Below, piece by piece: positions 7,969 to 15,203 of a DNA stretch of 38,407 bases. Source of the DNA: Tannerella sp. (lineage in GTDB: Bacteria > Bacteroidota > Bacteroidia > Bacteroidales > Tannerellaceae). The DNA lies in assembly GCF_030528505.1 (NCBI RefSeq), contig NZ_JAUMYS010000027.1, positions 1-38,407 on the forward strand. Direction: 5' to 3'. The position numbers and the translations under genes were made by a program. The notes under the pieces were generated by a model. That model had not been told where the DNA came from. It made no database searches and worked only from the letters and a program-made list of their open reading frames with translations. Each line of letters opens with the position of its first letter. The first letter of the stretch is position 1.

Positions 7969-10275
7969 ATGACGAAAAAGATAAAACAAAATATCCGTAA
8001 AATCGCGGCAAGTTGGATGCTGCTTGGTTGTATTGCTCAAGTAGGTGCAGAACCGTTCGACCCCGTAGAATATGTAAATCCGTTAATGGGTTCGCAATCG
8101 GTGCACGAACTATCTACAGGTAATACGTATCCGGCCATCGCTCGTCCGTGGGGGATGAACTTCTGGACTCCGCAGACCGGGAAGATGGGGGACGGATGGG
8201 CGTATATCTATACGGCTCATAAGATACGGGGATTCAAACAGACGCATCAGCCCAGTCCGTGGATCAACGATTACGGACAATTTTCGATCATGCCTGTAGT
8301 AGGTGCGCCCGAATTTGATGAAAACAAACGTGCCAGTTGGTTTTCGCATAAAGCGGAAGTTGCAAAGCCATACTACTATAAAGTGTATCTGGCCGAACAT
8401 GACGTGGTGACGGAAATTACGCCGACCGAACGGGCTGCCATGTTCCGGTTTACGTTTCCGGAGAACGAACATGCTTATATCGTGGTCGATGCTTTCGATA
8501 AAGGATCGTCCGTGCGGGTGATTCCGGAAGAGAACAAGATCGTCGGTTATACGACGAAGAACAGCGGAGGCGTACCGGAGAATTTCAGAAATTATTTTGT
8601 AATCGTCTTCGATAAACCGTTTACATACCGTGCTACGTTTGCCGATCAAACGTTGCATGCGGACAAATTAGAGCAAACGGCCGGACATACAGGCGCCGTG
8701 ATTGGCTTCCGGACGAAAAAAGGAGAAATCGTCCATGCACGGGTCGCTTCGTCTTTTATCAGTCCGGAACAGGCTGAACAAAACCTCAAAGAACTGGGTA
8801 ACGATCGTTTCGATGCGATAGCCGCACAAGGGAAAGCCGAATGGAACAAGGTACTTGGACGTATCCGTGTAGAAGGAGGAAGCCTCGACCAGTATCGTAC
8901 GTTCTATTCATGTTTATATCGCTCATTGCTTTTCCCGCGAAAGTTTTACGAAGTGGATGCCGACGGAAAAATCGTGCACTACAGTCCGTATAACGGAAAA
9001 GTACTGCCCGGATTTATGTACACCGACACGGGTTTTTGGGATACTTTCCGCTGCCTGTTCCCGTTCCTGAACCTGATGTTTCCCGAGCAAAACAAGGAAA
9101 TGCAGGAAGGACTGATTAATACTTACAAGGAGAGCGGTTTTTTCCCCGAATGGGCAAGTCCGGGACATCGTGACTGTATGATTGGAAACAATTCGGCATC
9201 GGTACTCGTAGATGCCTATATGAAAGGAATAAAAGTCGAGGATGTGGAGACGCTGTATCAGGGATTAATCCACGGAACGGAACATGTACATCCGAAAGTG
9301 TCTTCGACAGGGCGCCTCGGACACGAATATTACAATCGGCTGGGCTATGTGCCGTACGACGTAAAGATCAGGGAGAATACGGCTCGTACACTCGAATATG
9401 CGTATAACGACTGGTGTATCTACACATTGGCAAAAGCATTGAAACGTCCGAAGAAAGAGATCGCACAGTATGCCCGGCGAGCGATGAATTATCGGAATGT
9501 GTTCGACAAGGAAACGAACCTGATGCGTGGACGCAATGAAAACGGTACGTTTATGTCGCCATTTTCGCCCTTGAAATGGGGCGATGCTTTTACGGAAGGA
9601 AACAGTTGGCATTATACGTGGTCGGTATTTCACGATCCGCAGGGATTAATCGATCTGATGGGTGGCCGCCAGGCGTTCGTGACGATGCTCGACTCTGTAT
9701 TTACCGTTCCGCCGTTGTTCGACGAGAGCTACTATGGCGCAGTGATTCATGAAATACGCGAAATGCAAATCATGAATATGGGGAATTACGCACATGGTAA
9801 TCAGCCTATTCAACACATGATTTATCTCTACAACTACGCCGGTGAGCCCTGGAAAGCCCAATACTGGTTGCGCCGTGTGATGGATCAGCTTTATTTGCCG
9901 ACTCCCGACGGATATTGCGGTGACGAAGATAACGGGCAAACATCGGCATGGTACGTCTTTTCGGCATTAGGATTCTATCCCGTATGTCCGGGAACAGACG
10001 AATATGTGTTGGGGGCTCCGCTGTTCAAAAAGGCGACACTGACATTCGAAGACGGCAAGCAGATGGTTATCAACGCACTGGAGAATAACGCCCATAATGT
10101 TTACGTGGAATCGTTACATCTGAACGGACAACCGTACACCAAAAACTATGTGAAGCATGCGGATTTGCTGTCGGGCGGTACGCTCGACTTCCGCATGTCC
10201 GATCACCCGAATCATAACCGAGGAACAAACCCTTCGGACTTCCCGTACTCGTTTTCAGTATCGGAAAAGAGGTAG
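7969..10275 (+). CDS. secreted GH92-family alpha-mannosidase
   Basis: 768-aa glycoside hydrolase family 92 enzyme; characterised members are calcium-dependent exo-acting alpha-mannosidases attacking host or fungal mannans and N-glycans. An N-terminal signal peptide is visible, with likely cleavage after VGA (about residue 26). LLGC inside it only weakly resembles a lipobox. Family blocks include VNPLMGSQS, the general-acid motif EGNSWHYTW with Glu543, and GDEDNGQTSAWYVFSALGFYP with Asp652 and Asp654, which should contain the catalytic base by comparison with characterised GH92 enzymes recalled from memory. It follows aroE by 27 bp, and no SusC/SusD pair is nearby, so it is not in a polysaccharide utilization locus within this window. 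Linkage specificity cannot be assigned. Confidence 0.93.
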   Translation: MTKKIKQNIRKIAASWMLLGCIAQVGAEPFDPVEYVNPLMGSQSVHELSTGNTYPAIARPWGMNFWTPQTGKMGDGWAYIYTAHKIRGFKQTHQPSPWINDYGQFSIMPVVGAPEFDENKRASWFSHKAEVAKPYYYKVYLAEHDVVTEITPTERAAMFRFTFPENEHAYIVVDAFDKGSSVRVIPEENKIVGYTTKNSGGVPENFRNYFVIVFDKPFTYRATFADQTLHADKLEQTAGHTGAVIGFRTKKGEIVHARVASSFISPEQAEQNLKELGNDRFDAIAAQGKAEWNKVLGRIRVEGGSLDQYRTFYSCLYRSLLFPRKFYEVDADGKIVHYSPYNGKVLPGFMYTDTGFWDTFRCLFPFLNLMFPEQNKEMQEGLINTYKESGFFPEWASPGHRDCMIGNNSASVLVDAYMKGIKVEDVETLYQGLIHGTEHVHPKVSSTGRLGHEYYNRLGYVPYDVKIRENTARTLEYAYNDWCIYTLAKALKRPKKEIAQYARRAMNYRNVFDKETNLMRGRNENGTFMSPFSPLKWGDAFTEGNSWHYTWSVFHDPQGLIDLMGGRQAFVTMLDSVFTVPPLFDESYYGAVIHEIREMQIMNMGNYAHGNQPIQHMIYLYNYAGEPWKAQYWLRRVMDQLYLPTPDGYCGDEDNGQTSAWYVFSALGFYPVCPGTDEYVLGAPLFKKATLTFEDGKQMVINALENNAHNVYVESLHLNGQPYTKNYVKHADLLSGGTLDFRMSDHPNHNRGTNPSDFPYSFSVSEKR

Positions 10276-10353
10276 GATAGGAGAAAGGGAGGTTCTTTCT
10301 CTTGAACCTTCAGAAAATATCAAAGACACTCAATGTTTTGTTTTATATCTGTT

Positions 10354-10641
10354 TGTATTGATATTCGATAGCCAATCAAAAGATGAATGACTACCTCAAA
10401 GAGTTGGCGGAGCTGGCTGGCATAGACGAGCCTGTGCGTCAGACCTACTACCGAGGCAACGAACGCATAGACGAGGTAACGCCCAAGTATGCCCTGCTCA
10501 GGACGCACGCAGGTCGTCGCACCTTTATTTTTAGTGCCCTCGCTCTCGGTATCCCTCCGCAGGTGGAAAGCGATGAAGTCCTACATCGACATTGCAGACG
10601 ACATCAAGGCGAACACCATAAGTAAATTTAACGAATTGTAA
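10354..10641 (+). pseudogene. fragment of a Bacteroides-type tyrosine recombinase (integrase)
   Basis: The frame containing NQKMNDYLKELAELAGIDEP and THAGRRTFIFSALALGIPPQV matches the C-terminal catalytic domain of tyrosine integrases from Bacteroides mobile elements, including the HxGRR catalytic block. Just after PPQV the frame breaks. A second frame then supplies the expected end, MKSYIDIADDIKANTISKFNEL and a stop at 10639-10641. The segment that should lie between (the MKWTGHSDYK box with a catalytic His) is missing, so an internal deletion with a frameshift removed it. Everything N-terminal of NQKM, including the first catalytic Arg, is absent, and the nucleophilic Tyr region is damaged. 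The fragment cannot be active. Confidence 0.85.
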
Positions 10642-10648
10642 ATTAATT

Positions 10649-11074
10649 ATGTATGAAAAATATACAAAACAAGCTCTTCCTTCCAAGGAGTATCGAGAGT
10701 TGTTGGGTAGCGCAATTTGTGTTTTCAACTCCAACAATGCCTTCATTATAGAGAATATACTCAGAGAAGATTCTTCTCAGAAGTACAATTGGTGGGATTT
10801 AATCGATAGAATGTCTGGCCAATTGAACTCTCCGATAGAAAATACTATTACAGCTAAAGCTGGGCCGGAAATTTCTGAACTTTTTAAGAATATCACAGCA
10901 ATGAGAAATCGGATAGTCCACTCTTTTCAAATAACAGATGTTGATGGTGAACAACGGCTTGCAACCAAATATAAGGACGGTCGCCAAGAGGTTATATGTG
11001 AAAATTATTTACATGAATTCATCCGATTGAATGAGTGCTTGTCCAGCAAGCTACATGAATTCAGAGGATATTAA
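10649..11074 (+). CDS. HEPN-like small protein of unknown function, stranded in a decayed mobile element
   Basis: 141-aa all-alpha-looking protein with no signal peptide. I recognise no named product with confidence. Residues 86-91 read RNRIVH, which fits the R-(polar)-x3-H signature of HEPN RNases, and it sits in a helix-like segment (ISELFKNITAMRNRIVHSF) as in HEPN folds. HEPN proteins are often toxins or defence effectors, but no MNT antitoxin partner is visible next to it. The frame is intact with an ATG 8 bp past the integrase remnant's stop. The sequence is more AT-rich than the flanking housekeeping genes, suggesting transfer. Function is inferred from one motif only. Confidence 0.7.
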   Translation: MYEKYTKQALPSKEYRELLGSAICVFNSNNAFIIENILREDSSQKYNWWDLIDRMSGQLNSPIENTITAKAGPEISELFKNITAMRNRIVHSFQITDVDGEQRLATKYKDGRQEVICENYLHEFIRLNECLSSKLHEFRGY

Positions 11075-11182
11075 ATTCAAAACATGACAGTAATACAAAG
11101 TATTGGTCGGGAAAAAATCTCCTCCATTGCACGCTATCGGGTCGGATATCGAGCAAACGCAAGGTGCATACCGTGCGTGTCC

Positions 11183-11336
11183 TGTCCTGAAAAAGGTTGA
11201 CAGTAGTTTTCGTTCTTATCGTTTCTTTTTTCTTTCATGATTTACGCCACTTTTGAGGAATGTACCTGTCGGGGGTAAATAAACTCAAAGCCGAATGAGG
11301 ACGTTTGTTGTTATAAATTTCCACTCTAGCCTTGGA
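11183..11336 (-). mobile_element. terminal remnant of an IS3-family insertion sequence
   Basis: On the minus strand, 11235-11336 encodes SKARVEIYNNKRPHSAL, then SLFTPDRYIPQKWRKS and a stop. YNNKRPHSAL followed by TP is the hallmark C-terminus of IS3-family OrfB transposases. Beyond the stop comes what should be the right inverted-repeat end, TGTCCTGAAAAAGGTTGACA, starting at 11183 on the plus strand. The rest of the transposase and the other end are missing. The fragment is fused directly to a relaxase remnant at about 11330, so a deletion joined the two. Confidence 0.75.
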
Positions 11337-11541
11337 CAATCGGCACGACTGTGGCATGGATGTGGGGCGTCTTTTCGTCTGCGTGCAATGTAGCTGCTAC
11401 TATATGCTCCAAAAGTCTCCCGAAGCCAATCCATTGGAAGCCTCTCACCTGACCAGTCTGCTCAATGCAAAGGATATCCTCGTGTGAGCCTGAGAGGATA
11501 AATCGCAAGGCGCGCACTTGGTTATCTGAAACTTTTCTGTA
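11329..11541 (-). pseudogene. fragment of a MobV/Mob_Pre-type relaxase
   Basis: The minus frame reads DNQVRALRFILSGSHED, then LHADEKTPHIHATVVPIV, the HxDExxPHxH histidine block of plasmid mobilization (Mob/Pre) relaxases. Between these blocks the frame is wrong: the expected xxWLRETFG segment appears as MDWLRETFGA in a neighbouring frame (11405-11434), so at least two offsetting frameshifts are present. The N-terminus is missing, and the C-terminus is cut off by the IS3-family remnant. It is dead, but shows that a mobilizable element once lay here. Confidence 0.75.
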
Positions 11542-11649
11542 GATACCTGCGATCGCAATGCTGTGCTCGATTGGTCTTTGGTATCGCCAGAAAACGAGCA
11601 AAGGTTCTACAATTACTCGTAAAACCTTTGATGTTTAATTGTTTGGACT

Positions 11650-11725
11650 TGGAGCGGCAAACGAGACTCGAACTCGCGACCCTCAGCTTGGGAAGCTGAT
11701 GCTCTACCAACTGAGCTACTGCCGC
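11650..11725 (-). tRNA. tRNA-Gly (anticodon CCC)
   Basis: A 76-nt cloverleaf on the minus strand: 5' acceptor GCGGCAG pairing with TTGCCGC, D-loop AGCTCAGTTGGTAGAGC, anticodon stem TCAGC/GCTGA with loop TTCCCAA (anticodon CCC at 11690-11692), T-arm with GTTCGAGTC, discriminator U and an encoded CCA. The integrase and relaxase remnants lie immediately past its 3' end, the usual integration site for such elements, but I see no surviving direct repeat of the 3' end. Confidence 0.95.
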
Positions 11726-11744
11726 ACGATTAAAGTTGCAGGCG

Positions 11745-11752
11745 CAAAAGTA
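11745..11752 (-). promoter_or_regulatory. -7 box (TACTTTTG) of the tRNA-Gly gene
   Basis: Minus-strand TACTTTTG matches TAnnTTTG and lies 20 bp before the first base of the tRNA. No clear -33 element is seen. Confidence 0.5.
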
Positions 11753-11774
11753 CATCATTCTTTTCATTTTTTTG

Positions 11775-11782
11775 TATTTTTG
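11775..11782 (+). promoter_or_regulatory. -7 box (TATTTTTG) of argB
   Basis: It matches TAnnTTTG, 15 bp before the argB ATG. A transcript starting about 7 bp downstream would have a very short leader. No standard -33 element is visible. Confidence 0.45.
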
Positions 11783-11797
11783 GCGAAAAAAAATCGG

Positions 11798-12565
11798 ATG
11801 GAGAAATTAATATTAGTCAAGGTAGGAGGGAAGGTCGTTGAAGAGGAAGCCTCGCTGAACCGATTACTTGCTGATTTTTCGAAAATTGATAGTTTGAAAT
11901 TACTCGTTCACGGCGGTGGACGAATGGCGACGGAAGTAGCGGGACAATTAGGGATAGAGAGCCAAATGGTCGAAGGGAGACGTATTACGGATGCCGAGAT
12001 GCTCAAAATCGTGACCATGGTGTACGCCGGATGGATCAATAAAACCGTGGTGGCACGCTTACAGGCTTTAGGCATTGATGCTATCGGGCTCACGGGGGCA
12101 GATATAGACATGATACGTTCAATCAAACGGCCGGTCGAGCGGATGGATTACGGCTTTGTTGGTGACGTAAAAAAGATCCGCCTCGATATGCTACACATGT
12201 TGCTTATGCAGAAGATTGTACCCGTCGTTGCGCCAATTACCCACGACATGAACGGGCAACTGCTCAATACAAATGCCGACACAGTGGCCTCCGAACTGGC
12301 TAAAGCTCTGGCCAACCGGTTCGATGTGACCCTGATTTATTGTTTCGAGAAAAACGGCGTATTGCGCGACCAGAACGACGAAAAGAGTGTGATTCCATTG
12401 ATAGATCAAACCTTATTCAACACATACAAAGAAAATGGAATCATTCAAGGAGGAATGATTCCTAAACTGGAGAATGCCTTCAAAGCCGTTGATGCCGGAG
12501 TAAAAGAGGTGATTATTACGAAAGCCACAGAACTGGGTAAAAACAGCGGAACGAGAATAAGTTAA
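11798..12565 (+). CDS. argB: acetylglutamate kinase (possibly N-succinylglutamate kinase)
   Basis: Amino acid kinase of arginine synthesis that phosphorylates the gamma-carboxylate of an N-acylglutamate; 255 aa. Motifs are VKVGGKVVEEEA at the N-terminus, LVHGGGRMATE, NTNADTVASELAKAL for substrate and nucleotide contacts, and QGGMIPKLENAFKAVDAGVKEVIITKA near the C-terminus. In Bacteroides the pathway uses succinylated intermediates, so the physiological substrate may be N-succinylglutamate; the sequence alone cannot decide. The frame is open back through the tRNA gene, but ATG 11798 matches the family N-terminus. It is convergent with ygiQ, with a 16-bp gap. Confidence 0.93.
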   Translation: MEKLILVKVGGKVVEEEASLNRLLADFSKIDSLKLLVHGGGRMATEVAGQLGIESQMVEGRRITDAEMLKIVTMVYAGWINKTVVARLQALGIDAIGLTGADIDMIRSIKRPVERMDYGFVGDVKKIRLDMLHMLLMQKIVPVVAPITHDMNGQLLNTNADTVASELAKALANRFDVTLIYCFEKNGVLRDQNDEKSVIPLIDQTLFNTYKENGIIQGGMIPKLENAFKAVDAGVKEVIITKATELGKNSGTRIS

Positions 12566-12581
12566 GGGTTTTCTATCCCAT

Positions 12582-14399
12582 TCAGCCCTTCGAAAGCTTC
12601 TGTATCAAGTCGTTTCGTTTTATACTGCGCAGGTAGCGCATGATTCGGGAACGAAATTCGGGCTGATACCAGAAAAAGAACTGACGCTGAGCGAGCTTTT
12701 CTTCTTTCGTTCGGGCGCATTCAAGCTTTTCGAGTGTATAAGGATGAAATCCGGTGTAAAAAACCTCCGTTGCGACTGTCATGGGGGTAGGAGTGAAATC
12801 CTGAACCTGTTCGAGATGAAAGTTTTGCTGCTTCGTTTTAACGGCCAACTCCGCCATGTGAACTGCCGAACATCCGGGATGACTTGAAATAAAGTACGGA
12901 ATCAATTGTTGTTTTAAGCCATTCTCTTTGTTGATACGATCAAATATTTTACGGAATGTTTCGAACTGCGCGAATGAAGGTTTTCGCATCACCTTCAATA
13001 CATCTTCTTCCGTATGTTCCGGCGCCACTTTCAGACGTCCCGAAACGTGATGCTTGATCAGTTCTTCGGTATACTCTCGCGCTGCTGTACGCAAGGCTTC
13101 GTTATTATACGGATGCAGTAGCAAATCGTATCGTACGCCACTACCGATAAACGTTTTCTTGATACCGGGAATCTTATCAGCCTCCCTGTATAACTCAAGG
13201 AGAGGAGCATGATCGGCATTCAGATTTTTGCATACGACGGGATGAATACAAGATGGCTTTTTACATTTCCGGCAGATACGTTCGTCCTTCCCCTTCATCC
13301 GATACATATTGGCGGAAGGTCCACCTAAATCACTGATATATCCCTTGAAACCGGGCATCTCTGTGACGGCCTTCACCTCTCGCAAGACAGATTCTTTGCT
13401 GCGCGAAGCAATAAATTTGCCCTGATGCGCAGAAATGGTACAGAACGCGCATCCACCGAAACATCCGCGATGAATATTGACGGAAAATTTAATCATCTCG
13501 TAAGCGGGAATGACCTTATCTTTATATTTAGGATGCGGCAGACGGGTGTAAGGCAGATCGAACGAGGCGTCGATTTCGGCAGTTGTCATCGGAGGATAAG
13601 GAGGATTGACAACGATTGATCGTTTGCTTGTCTGCTGAATCATCCGCGATGCTTCGTGCTTATTCGATTCTTCTTCAATGATGCGAAAATTCTGTGCCTG
13701 CTTACGTTTATCCTTCAAACATTCTTCGAATGAAAACAGGCGGATATCCTCCGCTCCTATAGGTTCATGATGCGAGGTGATATACGCAGTCTGTGGAATG
13801 TCTCTGATCGTCTGAAACGGAACACCTTGCTTAAGGCGTCGTACCAGTTCGCAGATAGGTTTTTCTCCCATTCCGTAGATAAGCAGATCGGCCGGACTAT
13901 CTGCCAAAATACCTGGTTTCAGTCGGTCTTGCCAATAGTCATAATGTGCCAGTCGGCGCAGTGAGGCTTCGATTCCACCGAGGACAACAGGTACTTCGGG
14001 AAATAATTCTTTTAGAATTTTCACATAAACAATGCTCGGATAATCAGGACGTAATCCCGGCTGATGGTTCGGAGAGTAAGCATCATCGCTACGCAAACGT
14101 TTGTTTGCCGTATAATGATTGACCATCGAATCCATCGCCCCCGGAGAGACTCCGAAGAACAACCGGGGGATGCCTAATTTCTTGAAATCTCGATAGTCTC
14201 CTCGCCAATCAGGTTGCGGAACAATACCCACACGCAGCCCTTCGGCTTCGAGTATACGCCCGATTACGGCAGCTCCAAAAGAAGGATGATCAACATATGC
14301 ATCGCCGCTGAAAAGGATCACGTCCAGATATTCCCAGCCGCGTATCTCCATTTCTTTTTTAGTCGTCGGCAACCAGTCGGTGAGTCGGTAAGTATTCAT
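12582..14399 (-). CDS. ygiQ: YgiQ-family radical SAM protein
   Basis: 605-aa radical SAM protein of the YgiQ (UPF0313) family, whose reaction is not established. It has an N-terminal region resembling a B12-binding-like domain (LDVILFSGDAYVDHPSFGAAVIGRILE), then the [4Fe-4S]/SAM cluster motif CFGGCAFC with Cys313, Cys317 and Cys320. A Cys-rich CRKCKKPSCIHPVVC block follows, and a C-terminal domain includes VQDFTPTPMTVAT. Its ATG overlaps the ispE stop (ATGA), and MNTYRLTDWLP fits the family start better than an upstream Met inside ispE. It is the last gene of the long minus-strand run. Confidence 0.92.
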   Translation of the reverse strand: MNTYRLTDWLPTTKKEMEIRGWEYLDVILFSGDAYVDHPSFGAAVIGRILEAEGLRVGIVPQPDWRGDYRDFKKLGIPRLFFGVSPGAMDSMVNHYTANKRLRSDDAYSPNHQPGLRPDYPSIVYVKILKELFPEVPVVLGGIEASLRRLAHYDYWQDRLKPGILADSPADLLIYGMGEKPICELVRRLKQGVPFQTIRDIPQTAYITSHHEPIGAEDIRLFSFEECLKDKRKQAQNFRIIEEESNKHEASRMIQQTSKRSIVVNPPYPPMTTAEIDASFDLPYTRLPHPKYKDKVIPAYEMIKFSVNIHRGCFGGCAFCTISAHQGKFIASRSKESVLREVKAVTEMPGFKGYISDLGGPSANMYRMKGKDERICRKCKKPSCIHPVVCKNLNADHAPLLELYREADKIPGIKKTFIGSGVRYDLLLHPYNNEALRTAAREYTEELIKHHVSGRLKVAPEHTEEDVLKVMRKPSFAQFETFRKIFDRINKENGLKQQLIPYFISSHPGCSAVHMAELAVKTKQQNFHLEQVQDFTPTPMTVATEVFYTGFHPYTLEKLECARTKEEKLAQRQFFFWYQPEFRSRIMRYLRSIKRNDLIQKLSKG

Positions 14400-15199
14400 T
14401 GGGTTTTTCCTTTCCATACGAAACAACCGGGAAAGGAAAGAGAAATATCATGTTCAAACAATCCGAAAACAGCCGATCCCGACCCTGACATAGACGCATA
14501 AACAGCCCCCTGAGTATAGAGTTCATTTTTAATTTCTCCGATAATCGGGAAACGTGAAAAGACACTCGTCTCAAAATCATTCTTTAACACATTTTTCCAC
14601 TCCGATACCGGAAGTCTGATAATCTCGTCCAATGAATGCGGCCGTTGTGACGGTTTCACCATCGAATATGCGTCTTTGGTCGATACGAATACATCCGGCT
14701 TGACGATATATAACGTGTATGAGCCGAGAGATAAATCGATGGGTTCGAAAACATTTCCTATTCCCGACGCTTTCACCGGACGATTGCGGATAAAAAACGC
14801 ACAATCGGCTCCAATTCCGGACGCTATTTCTTCCAATTCATCGTCGGAGACAGACAGTTCGTAATATTCGCGAACCAGCTTCAGCATGAAAGCCGCATCA
14901 GCCGATCCTCCGCCAAGTCCCGCACCGAAAGGAATCGCTTTTTTCAGATAAACGGCTAACGGTGGAATCGTATATTGTTGCCGCAATGCTCGGAGGGCTT
15001 TGAGGACTAAGTTATTTTCCGGGTTCGAATCCAACGTCATTCCGGAACATTGGAAAAAGTCTTTTTCGGCCGGTACAACTTCCAAGGCATCGCATAGCGG
15101 AATCGGATAAAAAATCGTTTCGAGATCATGATATCCGTCCGGTCTTTTCCCGACAACGAACAGTCCTAAGTTTATCTTGGCATTTGGAAAGCAAATCAT
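14396..15199 (-). CDS. ispE: 4-diphosphocytidyl-2-C-methyl-D-erythritol kinase
   Basis: GHMP kinase of the MEP (non-mevalonate) isoprenoid pathway; it phosphorylates the 2-hydroxyl of CDP-ME. The 267-aa protein starts MICFPNAKINLGLFVVGKRPDGYH, the standard family N-terminus. It carries the ATP-binding loop PFGAGLGGGSADAAFML at about residues 90-106 and the late GHMP motif YASMSGSGSAVFG. The open frame runs further upstream into the helicase gene, but only this start fits the family. It begins 4 bp past the helicase stop and overlaps ygiQ. Confidence 0.94.
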   Translation of the reverse strand: MICFPNAKINLGLFVVGKRPDGYHDLETIFYPIPLCDALEVVPAEKDFFQCSGMTLDSNPENNLVLKALRALRQQYTIPPLAVYLKKAIPFGAGLGGGSADAAFMLKLVREYYELSVSDDELEEIASGIGADCAFFIRNRPVKASGIGNVFEPIDLSLGSYTLYIVKPDVFVSTKDAYSMVKPSQRPHSLDEIIRLPVSEWKNVLKNDFETSVFSRFPIIGEIKNELYTQGAVYASMSGSGSAVFGLFEHDISLSFPGCFVWKGKTQ

Positions 15200-15203
15200 G
15201 GAA

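Noticed and set aside
10281-10309. terminator after the GH92 gene
   Set aside because: Two overlapping short inverted repeats (GAGAAAG/CTTTCTC and AGGTTC/GAACCT) are present but neither is followed by a T-run.
11326-11601. intact 91-aa hypothetical protein
   Set aside because: Its sequence is a relaxase fragment with internal frameshifts, cut off by an IS remnant.
11522-11767. 81-aa frame across tRNA-Gly
   Set aside because: It contains the familiar AVAQLVEHQ-type translation of a tRNA gene and is a non-coding artefact.
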